36,464 nucleotides of DNA from Nitrosomonas supralitoralis (GTDB lineage Bacteria > Pseudomonadota > Gammaproteobacteria > Burkholderiales > Nitrosomonadaceae): the NCBI RefSeq assembly GCF_003011925.2, contig NZ_PXXU01000037.1:1-36464 (forward strand). Direction: 5' to 3'. The translations under genes were made by a program, and so were the position numbers. Positions 1-9,063 of the stretch are shown here, piece by piece. The notes beneath the pieces are model-generated. The model ran no database searches, was not told where the DNA came from, and saw only the letters and a program-made list of their open reading frames with translations. Every line of letters begins with the position of its first letter. Positions within the stretch are counted from its first letter, which is position 1.

Positions 1-163
1 TTTCATAATAAACCAAGGAATGAACGCCGCATTTCTTCGTAAAACCTTCAACCATATCCTGTTTATGCTGCCAAACCCGCTGAATCAAATAACTGGTTAC
101 CCAAATGTACAACGTACCGTTGTACCCACTCGCCAGAATATAAACCGCAGGCTGTTTTTTCAT
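1..163 (-). CDS. GIY-YIG nuclease family protein, N-terminal part (cut by window edge)
   Basis: The reverse strand reads from an ATG at 161-163 to the window edge, about 54 codons. The start MKKQPAVYILASGYNGTLYI matches the GIY-YIG superfamily, in particular the small single-domain COG2827 proteins: the VYI and LYI tyrosines are present, followed by an Arg and the QHK stretch. The family usually reads YIGVTSDL at the second strand; here it is YIWVTSYL, so a conserved Gly is Trp and an Asp is Tyr. This may mean a decaying gene, in line with the broken genes next to it. The rest of the gene lies outside the window, so its integrity cannot be judged. A nuclease role is known for the fold; the biological role of these small proteins is not clear. 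Confidence 0.7.
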   Translation of the reverse strand, partial: MKKQPAVYILASGYNGTLYIWVTSYLIQRVWQHKQDMVEGFTKKCGVHSLVYYE

Positions 164-287
164 GATGCAATCCTAGACAAGCGCTCACATCCAGACCATC
201 TTTCGCATTATTCACATGACTCCCGCCGACACCATATTATCCATCATAAGTCAATCCTTATCACATCCCCCATCCCTCGTCACATCC

Positions 288-313
288 GTCATTCCCGCGC
301 AAGCGGGAATGAC
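288..313. repeat. Short palindromic repeat (11-bp perfect stem, 4-nt loop)
   Basis: GTCATTCCCGC and GCGGGAATGAC flank a GCAA loop. Dispersed ATTCCCGC/GCGGGAAT palindromes of this type are common in proteobacterial intergenic DNA. It lies between the hsdS pseudogene and the GIY-YIG gene and has no T-run, so I call it a dispersed repeat rather than a terminator. Confidence 0.75.
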
Positions 314-335
314 GTAATAAGCAAGCAAATTACCG

Positions 336-1937
336 TTAACTCCATCTCCCCTTTCGACGGACAACCAAATTATCCTGAGAGGTCATCCGTTCCGCTTGAA
401 TGCGCGCCAACAATTTCGATGCAGGCTCATCATTCGGATCTTGTGGCACCAATTGGCCGGAAAAAGCTTTTTCCAGGATCGATTGGCGCAGGACTTCGGC
501 TTGTTGCAGAACGGTGGTGATAGTTTGATCGAGTTGGTCGGCTTCGGAAAGATGAGCGCCTAGCAACTCTGAAATTACAATTTGCTCATCCAGTTGCGCC
601 AAGGGTATAGGTGAAAATGAAACATCGGTTTGGTTTATACTTGCTTGATTTACCGCGTGCTTGGCATTCGCACACAACCTTTCTCGTCCTAAATGGCTGG
701 ACAAATATGATGTCACAAAGAATGTGGAAAATAAGTTAAGTTAGCGACAAGTGTTATTTTCATGATGTTGCTTTCAAACACTATCGGTTCTGATAACCCT
801 CTTATTTCGCAACATTTCCCAAGATACTCAATACTGTTAACGCGATTAATAAGAATATCGCCAACATGTGCAGTAAATGTCCTAATTTCATCAGTGGAAA
901 GCTTAATTTTTTTGAAGCCCGAAGTTCTACATAGAACGCCATCGTAAAAATCATCGATTCTAATAATCGAAAATCCCGAGCCATAGTTTTCCGCTGATTT
1001 ATAGATACCGTTCTTTGGATTGTCTGTAAAAATATCACCCAATCGAATCCATATCCACCCCTCCCGCAATTCAGGTAATTCGGCCAGTTCTTCGGCGGTG
1101 AGCGGGGGTAGGGTTTTGGGTGGTTTGGGTTTTGAAATCCCCCCTCGCCCCCCTTTTCCAAAGGGGGGAGATAGGCGCGGTGGTGGTTGGCTTCCCCCTT
1201 TGAAAAAGGGGGACCGAGGGGGATTTATTCCACTCGGCGAGTTGTTGCTGGTAGCGTTGCTCACGCACTTGCTGGATACGTTTCAGTAAAGTGTCGGCGG
1301 ATTCCAATTTGCCTCGATTCTCCGCACGCTACTGAGCAGTGAGTTTACCCTCGAAGGCGTGTTTCAGCAGTGCTTGGCGGTACACTTTGAGCTGCGCCTG
1401 AGTGGTTTTAAGATTTTCGATGCCCTTGTCAAGCTCGGAAAACAGTTCTTCGATTTTGGTGACGATGCGATGTTGTTCGTTGAGAGGTGGAATAGGAAAA
1501 TCATAATTCCAAAGTAACCCTGGATCAACGTGAGGTATGCCGACCCCTTAGCTCTCGTGTTTATTTGTTTAAATTTTGACTGCAAAAAATAGAAAGAATA
1601 GAAAGCATAGTTATTGACCATTGATGGAAAATAAATACGAACAAGCGTGCTTCCGAGCGCACCATTTATACCCTTCCCAACTAGACCTGAACGTGAGCCA
1701 TCCCATACCATACCATCAAAAAATCAGTTTCATAGCAAAGCCGACAACTCACGCCATCAGTCCATGAGCGAATCACATTTTTTTCAAATGCTTGAATATC
1801 TATATAGGGTAAAGAATACACAACGGTTTCTATTTGGGATTCATTTTAGGTTTCTTTCCTTTTTCGTTTACAACAAAATCACCGAGTTTTACTACTGGCC
1901 ACGAATTCGGCAGCTCTAACTTTTCGCTATCTTTCAC
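336..1937 (-). pseudogene. hsdS: Type I restriction-modification specificity subunit HsdS, multiply broken
   Basis: Translation in three shifting frames rebuilds a two-TRD HsdS. It starts at GTG 1937, overlapping the hsdR stop (GTGA), with SEKLELPNSWPVVKLGDF. TRD1 and the central helix follow (IPPLNEQHRIVTKIEELFSE, then QALLKHAFEGKLTAQ, then LESADTLLKRIQQVREQRY), then TRD2 from LTAEELAELPELREGWIWIR, and a C-terminal helix (GRERLCANAKHAVNQASINQ, then QSILEKAFSGQLVPQDPNDE). Lesions seen: a frameshift near 1826, a second near 1535-1560, a TAG at 1329-1331 where a Trp codon is usual, a frame-changing repeat insertion at 1135-1226, and a frameshift near 713-735. HsdS normally directs the complex to its bipartite target site; this copy cannot make a full protein. 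Confidence 0.9.
1135..1226. repeat. Complex inverted repeat inserted in hsdS
   Basis: The outer arms AAATCC(C)CCCTCG and CGAGGGGGATTT face each other, and each arm holds its own CCCCCTTT/AAAGGGGG palindrome, giving a cloverleaf-like structure of about 92 bp. In translation it yields the low-complexity stretch PPRSPFFKGG, often seen in misannotated proteins that carry this dispersed repeat. The HsdS reading frames on the two sides do not match, so the insertion or a nearby indel broke the gene. Confidence 0.75.
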
Positions 1938-4701
1938 CCCACCAACACCTCATTCAATTCATCCAACAACGGTTCCATCCTTGCTCCAAACAATTGGTGC
2001 ATTTTCCCCAATCTGCCTTTGTTGTCGAACGGCGCCATCTCAAGCGCATCACGATCCATATGAATGGATATTGCGACGTGATCGCGAATCATACGCAGCC
2101 ACTCCATTTGTTCTTCGTTGAATTTCTCGCCGCTACCGGAGTGATGTTGCATGATCCAGTTCTGGAAGTTGCGGCGCACTAAAGCATCATAGTTGGTGAG
2201 TTTTTCATCCAAGCCACACACGCGGCGGATCAGGGCGACCAATGCGGTCAGCTCGGTGATCGGCTGGCCTTTATAATCATCCAATTGGGCGTAAGCATGC
2301 CAGACGCGAGCAGGGGCAAGTCTGGGTTTGTCGGTCTTCAGTTTATCCATTATCTGTTGAATCATTTCATAGGTGACTTCTCTCCTTCGATAGGGCTGGT
2401 CGAAGAAAATGGCGAGTGATTCAATGTTGTCACGGTTGGACTTGAGGTATTCGGCGAATTCATCAACAAAGGCTTGTGCGTTGCTGGCGGCGTCTTTATC
2501 CCATTCCGCACGCACCAATTGGTCGAGGTTGTCGTGATCAATGGTTTGCTCCTTGTCGCGGCGGATGCTGTCGATCAGTTCGACCAGATTACCATTCAAC
2601 ACACTCGCAGCCTCGGATACCAGTTGCTGTTGCGCCAGTTCGCGTTGGGCGTCGCCCGGATCGGTGCCGATAGGTTGCCCGGCCAGTTTCAATGCTCTGG
2701 CTTCAATGTTGTCAGCGTCAATGGCGGCGAACAACTTGCCCACCAATTGCGTGAGTTCCAAGCCTTTGGCGGCGTCCCGGATGCGTCGCTGGTCGTCGGG
2801 GTCGAGTTGCTTGTTGAGCCACGCCAGGCGTGCGGCGAGCGAACTGACCGTATCTTCATCGGTTGCCCCCATCAACACGTTCATCGCCAAATCCTTGAAC
2901 GACAGGCTGGGTTTAGTGATCAGCGGATGGCTGGCGGTCTTGAGTGATTGGGTGACACCGATGGCATCCACAATCACATAATGCGTTTTGGCGCTGGCTG
3001 CGGAGGGGGTGACTTTCTTCAGGTCGTCCATATCCAATGTGCGCGTGCCACGGCCTTTCATTTGCTCGAAGTAGTTGCGGCTTTTGACATCGCGCATGAA
3101 CAGCAGGCATTCCAAGGGTTTTACGTCCGTGCCGGTGGCGATAATGTCCACGGTGACAGCAATGCGTGGGTAATAGGCATTACGAAAATCTGCCAGCACC
3201 GATTTTGGGTCCTCGACAATCTTGTAGGTAAGCTTCTTCCCTCGCTAAATTCCTCGCGCACGGTCTGGATGATATCGTCAGCGTGACTGTCGGTTTTGGC
3301 AAAGATTAATGTTTTCGGTACTTCCTTCCGCCCCGGAAACATTTCGGGCAGCTTGTCGCGGAAAGTGCGAATCACGGTGCGGAGCTGATCCGGATTAACT
3401 ATGCTGCGATCGAGCTGGATAGCAGTATAAGTTTCGTCCTCGTCCTGTTGTTCCCAACGCCGTTTGCGGGTGAGCCTTTCGCGGCGTTCGACATATTGCT
3501 GTGCGCAGATTTGCGCGCCTTGCTGGGTGATCTGGGTTTCAATGAGATAGATTTCATTACCGACGTTGACGCCATCGGCCACGGCTTTTTCGTGACTGTA
3601 ATCGCTCACCACGTTTTTCTTGAAAAAACCATAGGTGCGGTTGTCTGGCGTGGCGGCAAGACCGATCAGACTGGCATCGAAGTAATCAAGCACTTGCAAC
3701 CACAGATTATAGATGGAACGATGACATTCATTGATGAAGATGAAATCAAAGAATTCCGGCGGGACTTTTTTGTTATACACCACCGGCATCGGTTCCTTAG
3801 GTTGCACCCATTCTGCCGGGTTGGTCTCCTCTATGAATTCATCGAATTCTTTATCCTTGAGGATGGAGTAGAGCCGCTGGATGGTACTGATGCAGATCTG
3901 GCTGTCCGTGGCCACGAAAGCGGACTTGAGGCGCTGAACGGTATAGAGTTCGGTGAATTTACGGTTATCGTCAAGTGGCACATACGACATCATTTCCTGC
4001 TCGGCCTGCTCACCCAGGTTCTTGGTGTCCACCAGAAACAGGATGCGCTTGACATTTGCAAATTTCAGCAGGCGGTACATGGCGGTAATCGCAGTGTAGG
4101 TCTTTCCTGCTCCGGTCGCCATCTGGATCAGCGCGCGCGGACGATCGGCCTTGAATGATTGTTCCAGATGGGTAATGGCGATTTCCTGACAGTCACGCAG
4201 CTTCAATTCTTTGGCGGCCAAGCGATGCGGATTGAGCAGCGGGATGCGGTGAAGACGCTCGCGCAGGCTGGTGCCTTGTTCGATCCACTTTTTTAAAGTT
4301 TCGAGACGGTGGAAATTAAAAATCTCATGTGAACGCGGTTTGGGATCACGCCCATCGGTAAAACGTGTGATGATACCGGTGCTTTCGTACAGGAAAGGAA
4401 GTAGCTTGGTGTTGTTGATCCACTTCAACCGGGCACTGGCGTAGCCTTCAGTCTGCCATTCCACTTCGGTGATTTTATGCCCATGGTCTGCCTTTTTGGC
4501 TTCGATCACGCCAACGGCTTTTTTCTCAACAAACAGCACGTAATCTGCCGGACCCACATCGGTTCGGTACTCTCGCACTGCTTGGCCTGACCCAGTATTC
4601 AGGTCGATATTCCTAGCCGATTGAACAACCCAGCCTGCTTGGTTGAGTAAGCTGTCGATGTTGTCGCGGGCTTTTTGTTCTGGATTCTGGTTGAGCGTCA
4701 T
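1934..4701 (-). pseudogene. hsdR: Type I restriction endonuclease subunit HsdR (EcoEI-like), frameshifted
   Basis: HsdR cuts DNA after ATP-driven translocation. The start is taken as ATG 4701 (MTLNQNPEQK). Visible parts: an N-terminal PD-ExK nuclease (D53, then EAK at 67-69), Walker A MATGAGKT at about 194-201, motif III AATPDNRTYGFF, the helicase C domain with ATGTDVKPLE and MKGRGTRTLD, and a C-terminal EcoEI_R_C-like domain. Two defects stand out. The frame shifts near 3235-3245, where a few codons between EEFSEG and KKLTYKI appear lost; and the DEAD-box motif reads NECH (codon at 3730-3732, AAT) instead of DECH, which would be expected to abolish ATP hydrolysis. The hsdS remnant overlaps its end. 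No hsdM is next to it. The gene is richer in G+C than mnmE and later genes, consistent with transfer. Confidence 0.92.
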
Positions 4702-4802
4702 ATGACAACAGCTTAGTGACAAAACAGTGTTTAATCATATCACGCCGCCCTAAGTCAACTATTAGACTCAGCTAAACTTATCGGATCGTTTCAAAACTGA
4801 AG

Positions 4803-4820
4803 CTATTTCCCAATACAAAA
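4803..4820 (-). other. mnmE 3'-end sequence resembling the SGI1-type attB site
   Basis: Reverse strand TTTTGTATTGGGAAATAG encodes the FCIGK terminus of MnmE. In enterobacteria the SGI1 family of islands integrates into this same 3' end of trmE/mnmE. The restriction island begins about 100 bp beyond it. No second copy marking the far junction is visible in the window, so use as an attachment site here is inferred. Confidence 0.35.
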
Positions 4821-6171
4821 ATGCGAAAAAATTTCTCCCAGCAGATCATCAGCAGTGAATTGACCTGTAATGGCTGATAATGCGTATTGAGCTAGCTTAA
4901 GTTCTTCGGCAAGAAGTTCCAGTTGGTATTCAGTATCAGTATATTCATGTGCATTTACCAGATGTGCTTTTGCTTGTGTCAGTGCTTCCAGATGACGCTG
5001 TCTAGCCATAAATATTCCTTCGCCGGCATGATTGAATTGCCAACCGGCCATGTCCAGAATTTTTTGGCGCAGTAACTCGATACCAGCACCGGTTTTGGCC
5101 GAAAGATGAATGATGCTATTGTGTCCTTCACCTTCCATTTTTGGATCTTCATTCATTAGGTCAATTTTGTTGCACACGGTGATTCGAGGTTTGTCAGCGG
5201 GAATGTATTGTTGTATTGGATCAGGGGCAACTGGTCGATGCTCACTGCTATCCAGCAACCGGAGCACCAGGTTGGCGCGTTTAATCGCAGCCAGCGTTCG
5301 TTCAATGCCTTTTTGTTCGACAATATCACTGGTTTCTCGCAGACCTGCGGTATCCACAATGTGAACCGGCATCCCGCCAATGGTGATGGTTCGTTGAATG
5401 GTATCCCGAGTGGTTCCGGGTACTTCTGTGACAATGGCGGCATCTTCTTCGACCAATTGATTCAATAAGCTGGATTTTCCTACATTGGGTGCCCCAGCTA
5501 ACACAATCTGGATGCCTTCTTGTAACAAGTTGCCTTGCCGTGCAGCGGAAAGTGTTTGTTCTAATTGTGTGACAATATGATCCAGTCTTTCGCGAATTTG
5601 CAAAGTTTTCAAGTTATCGATTTCGTCTTCAGGGAAATCAAGAGTTGCTTCAATAAGCATCCGCATTGTGATCAATAAGCTTACCAATGCTTCGATCCGG
5701 GCGGAAAAATGACCTTGCAAAGAATTGACCGCACAGCGCGCTGCCTCATGCGTGCTGGCTTCGATGATCGCCGCGACGCTTTCAGCCTGGATTAAATCGA
5801 TTTTATTATTGAGATAAGCACGTAGTGTGAATTCGCCGGGCTGCGCTAAACGGGCACCAGCGCCAAGGCAACTTTTGAGCAATAAATTTATAACCGCCGG
5901 GCCACCATGTCCATGTAGCTCGAGCACATCTTCACCGGTGTACGAATGAGGTCCTGGAAAATATAGAACAAGACCTTGATCAATGATTTGTCCCTTGGCA
6001 TCCAGAAATTGACTAAGGCTAGCATAGCGTGGCTTGGGGAGTTTACCGAGAATTACTTCTGCAAGATTTACCAAGTTCTTGCCAGAAATGCGAATCACAC
6101 CGATTCCTCCGCGTCCGGGCGGAGTTGCAATTGCTGCAATGATATCAGGGCTTACTATGTATTAACTCCAT
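4803..6171 (-). CDS. mnmE: tRNA uridine-5-carboxymethylaminomethyl modification GTPase MnmE (apparent frameshift at start)
   Basis: MnmE with MnmG modifies U34 of certain tRNAs. The N-terminal tetrahydrofolate-binding domain (TPPGRGGIGVIRISG) is followed by a helical domain and an inserted G domain: GAPNVGKSS (G1), GTTRDT (G2), DTAGLRE (G3), NKID (G4). It ends in the catalytic Cys motif CIGK. The frame that encodes SPDIIAAIATPPGRGG has no ATG, GTG or TTG upstream before a TAA. An ATG at 6169-6171 in the next frame reads MELIHSKP and would join perfectly if one C of the CCC run at 6148-6150 were removed, giving a 455-residue protein of normal length. So this is either a true frameshift, an assembly or sequencing error, or initiation at a rare codon; starting at GTG 6098 would remove the first conserved strand. 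Confidence 0.93.
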
Positions 6172-6192
6172 AATTGCTATATTGATTGCTAA

Positions 6193-6369
6193 ATTACCGA
6201 TCATCTAGCAGGTCGCTGAAAAACATCTGCATTGCCGCTACGGGGTTAAAAACAGGCTCAGAATGCTCATTTATTATGCACAAACTGCTCTTTTTCACCT
6301 GTACTTGCCTTGCATCGGTTGCTTCAAAAATGTTTTTCAATGACTTATTTTTGATAGATAATCGGTAAT
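6193..6369. mobile_element. MITE-like element, 177 bp, with 15-bp imperfect terminal inverted repeats
   Basis: The left end ATTACCGATCATCTA and the reverse complement of the right end, ATTACCGATTATCTA, match at 14 of 15 positions. A second inner pair, TGAAAAACAT at 6217-6226 and its complement at 6330-6339, is perfect. The element fills nearly the whole mnmE-yidC gap and has no convincing gene. No clear target-site duplication is visible. The structure suits a small non-autonomous element, but other copies in the genome would be needed to prove mobility. Confidence 0.5.
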
Positions 6370-6374
6370 AATTG

Positions 6375-8306
6375 TTATCTCTTCCTTGTTTTTTTAGCAA
6401 CAGGGCTGTTTTTTGGTTTTACGGGAGCTTTATTTTTATTAGAAACTGTTGCTTGCTTTAACGGCGTTTTTTCATTTCTTTCTGAGCTCGCTGCCGACTC
6501 TGCTGCCGCTTTGGTAGCGCCTACATCTTCATTTTCAAGAGAAGCAGTCAATTGAAGATTCTCCTTAGCGGGTTCGGGACCATTCTTAATTTTTTTCTTA
6601 TTTTTATCTTTATTGGCTTCTTCCGCAGCTTTGTTCTCGTACATGCGCGTAATCTGCCATTGCTGCGCAATAGAAAGAATATTATTGCAGAGTGAATAAA
6701 GCACAAGGCCTGCCGGGAAAAAGAAGAAGAAAACGCTGAATGCAATCGGCATAATCTGCATTACTTTTGCTTGGATCGGATCTGCAGGCGTGGGGCTTAG
6801 TTTTGATTGAATCCACATCGATACGCCCATAATAATTGGCAGCACATAATATGGATCGGGGACCGACATATCCGTTATCCATAAAGCCAATGGTGCGTAA
6901 CGTAACTCAACGGCAGCCAGCAATGTCCAGAATAATGCAATAAATACAGGAATTTGAACCAGTATTGGCAAACACCCTCCCATTGGATTAATTTTCTCTT
7001 CCTTGTAAAACTCCATCATGGCTTGATGCATACGCTGCCGATCACTTGCGTATTGTTCGCGAATACGCTGCAGTTTAGGTGTAACCACACGCAGTTTGGC
7101 CATCGAGCGATAGCCCGCAGCGGATAATGGGAAGAAAATAAGCTTGACAGTCAAGGTGAGTAGAATGATTGCAATACCCCAGTTATCTGTCCACGAATGA
7201 TAGTAAGAAAGTAGCCAGAATAGTGGTTTAGCCAGAACTGTTAGCCACCCATAATCTACTGTCAGATCAAGCCCAGGAGCCAATTCAGCAAGCTTATTTT
7301 GCTCTTGTGGACCTGCGTACAAAGGCATTGAGATATTTTTCACTTGATCCGGTTCAATAGCACCCACAGGCGCAATCACACCGGCAGTATATTGGTTGGG
7401 AGCCAGATGCTTGGCAAAATATTCTCGGGGCGAACCGGGTTCAGGCAACCAGGCAGTCAGGAAATAATGTTCCAGCATGGCTATCCAGCCATTATCCGCA
7501 TTGGTTGGATATTCCGCTTTATTCTTGTCCAAATCAGAAAATTTAATTTTCAGAAATTTTTCATCATCCGTGTACATTGCGGCCCCGGTATAAGAATGAA
7601 CCAAGGCACCAGCTCCGGCAGGTTCATTAGGGTCTCGCAACATCTGAAAATAAGAAAATGGAATAATCGTTGCCTCGCTATGATTAGCGATCTCAAATTC
7701 AACATCGATTACATAGCTGCCACGATGAAAGGTATATATTTTTGTAACTTGTATACCATCTACCTCGGGTGCTGCGAGACGCACCACTACCTTTTCCTGA
7801 CCGGGTTCCAGCTGATAAGAATATTTATTGTCTTCTACGGTAAATTTTGTTTTGTGGTTGGGCAACCCATCACCAATCAGCCCGGATTGAGCAACTTGAA
7901 ATCGCGCAGTTTTATCCAATAAAAGCTCGTAGGGTTTATTGATATCTTCCCGGGATGGATGTTCGATCAAGCCCAACTGTCGAATATCACCACCCGCTGT
8001 ATCAATTTCAGCAATAACCATATCCGTTTTCACATGAATCTTTTCGCCTATGGAGAACAGATTAGGTGTTACTGATGGATTGACGCCTTCGATTCCTGGA
8101 ACAGTACCCGATCCCGATCCAGTTGCGGAAGAAGCCAATTCATCTCCAGGAACTGGCAGTGGATCATGGCGTTGATTGGAAGCATCTGAGGTTGTCCCAG
8201 ACATTACCTGCGAACTGGGAGGATATAATTCTTTTTGCCAAGCATCCCACAAAAAAAGTAATGAGGTGGAAAAAATGATGATAAGTAGAAGTTTTTTTGT
8301 TTCCAT
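6375..8306 (-). CDS. yidC: Membrane protein insertase YidC
   Basis: YidC inserts and folds inner-membrane proteins, alone or with SecYEG. The protein has an N-terminal membrane anchor (LLLIIIFSTSLLFLWDAW), a large periplasmic beta domain to about residue 360, then the conserved insertase core with AIILLTLTVKLIFFPLS, the cytoplasmic hairpin (MAKLRVVTPKLQRIREQYAS), and GGCLPILVQIPVFIALFWTL. It is 643 residues, longer than the about 550 of E. coli, because of a Lys-rich tail of about 87 residues after MY at 556, ending KKTRKR. It sits in the usual cluster downstream of rpmH, rnpA and a broken yidD and upstream of mnmE. Confidence 0.97.
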   Translation of the reverse strand: METKKLLLIIIFSTSLLFLWDAWQKELYPPSSQVMSGTTSDASNQRHDPLPVPGDELASSATGSGSGTVPGIEGVNPSVTPNLFSIGEKIHVKTDMVIAEIDTAGGDIRQLGLIEHPSREDINKPYELLLDKTARFQVAQSGLIGDGLPNHKTKFTVEDNKYSYQLEPGQEKVVVRLAAPEVDGIQVTKIYTFHRGSYVIDVEFEIANHSEATIIPFSYFQMLRDPNEPAGAGALVHSYTGAAMYTDDEKFLKIKFSDLDKNKAEYPTNADNGWIAMLEHYFLTAWLPEPGSPREYFAKHLAPNQYTAGVIAPVGAIEPDQVKNISMPLYAGPQEQNKLAELAPGLDLTVDYGWLTVLAKPLFWLLSYYHSWTDNWGIAIILLTLTVKLIFFPLSAAGYRSMAKLRVVTPKLQRIREQYASDRQRMHQAMMEFYKEEKINPMGGCLPILVQIPVFIALFWTLLAAVELRYAPLALWITDMSVPDPYYVLPIIMGVSMWIQSKLSPTPADPIQAKVMQIMPIAFSVFFFFFPAGLVLYSLCNNILSIAQQWQITRMYENKAAEEANKDKNKKKIKNGPEPAKENLQLTASLENEDVGATKAAAESAASSERNEKTPLKQATVSNKNKAPVKPKNSPVAKKTRKR

Positions 8307-8464
8307 TATTTTTCAATCAAGTTGATTTTTTCGATAAAGCTATTCATTCGCATACTACCTGCCTTAGCCAACCGCATAATTACACGTTTTTATAGATATT
8401 CACACGGCTGTTTCGCTAAGAAGTCTGGATATATCGGTAAGTGTTGATGTTATGGATGAAAAGA

Positions 8465-8679
8465 TTACGTAACTGGTTCGAACCAATTTTACTCCAGGGA
8501 GTGCATCGTAGTATGCGACATATCGTCAAACGTGCTCCATGTATTAACCTGATTTTTCTCATATGCTTCTCGTATGCATATTATGAACACGCTGGGCTAA
8601 ATCGGTATATAGGTGTCAGAACAGAGCTTCTGCAATATTGATATAAATTTATTAAGCTAATAATTATTAATCGTGACAT
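8465..8679 (-). pseudogene. yidD: Membrane protein insertion efficiency factor YidD, broken
   Basis: Starting at ATG 8679, overlapping the rnpA end by 13 bp as is usual for this pair, the reverse strand reads MSRLIIISLINLYQYC, then IYRFSPACS, a TAA stop at 8581-8583, then YAYEKHM, LTICRILRCTPWSKIG. This matches YidD, where the break lies at CS(E/Q)YA, so one change of CAA or GAA to TAA explains it. Near the end one base is missing: restoring it gives GFEPVT and a stop at 8465-8467, matching the family end GYDPVP, at a normal length of about 71 codons. The Cys and Tyr of the usual CRFYPSCS motif are also changed, so the gene seems to be decaying rather than misread once. Confidence 0.85.
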
Positions 8680-9011
8680 TTCTGTACTTCGAACATTATT
8701 AATTGCATTTCGGTGGCCAATTCTTTGGATTCATCTTTGATCATAGGACGTCTTAGTCGTATTAACCAATCCATTTCTTTTATTTTATCGCCGCCCCGTT
8801 TTCTCCGAAATGTTTCTCGCAAAATACGTTTAATCCGGTTACGTCTAGTTGCACGGCGTTCAAATTTTTTTGAAACGATCAATCCTAGACGTGCATAACC
8901 AAGCCCATTCGGTTTCGAGTATATTTGAATTAAATCTCCACTGATCTGACACTTAAAATTAATGATTGCAGCAAATTCAGAGGCTTTCTGTAATCTGCAA
9001 TTTTTTGGCAA
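8667..9011 (-). CDS. rnpA: Ribonuclease P protein component
   Basis: The protein partner of RNase P, which trims the 5' leader from pre-tRNAs. The 114-residue basic protein has the signature RNR motif at about residues 52-69 (RRATRRNRIKRILRETFR) and the preceding LGLIVSKKF strand. It lies directly downstream of rpmH with a 52-bp spacer, as in most bacteria, and is probably co-transcribed with it. Its last codons overlap the start of the yidD pseudogene. Confidence 0.95.
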   Translation of the reverse strand: MPKNCRLQKASEFAAIINFKCQISGDLIQIYSKPNGLGYARLGLIVSKKFERRATRRNRIKRILRETFRRKRGGDKIKEMDWLIRLRRPMIKDESKELATEMQLIMFEVQKCHD

Positions 9012-9063
9012 AGACTGAATTTCAGCGAATCCTAAAAATAAAAATATAATCCGGGAATATTAT

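Noticed and set aside
288..313. CRISPR repeat unit
   Set aside because: A single palindrome without regularly spaced copies; it fits a dispersed intergenic repeat.
3448..4158. Plus-strand open frame of 236 codons opposite hsdR
   Set aside because: It is a shadow of the hsdR coding frame, whose motifs are unmistakable.
6186..6400. Short open frames on both strands between mnmE and yidC
   Set aside because: They lie within the inverted-repeat element and show no ribosome binding site or recognised protein.
8441..8641. Plus-strand open frame of 66 codons
   Set aside because: It is the antisense of the yidD remnant, whose family match is clear.
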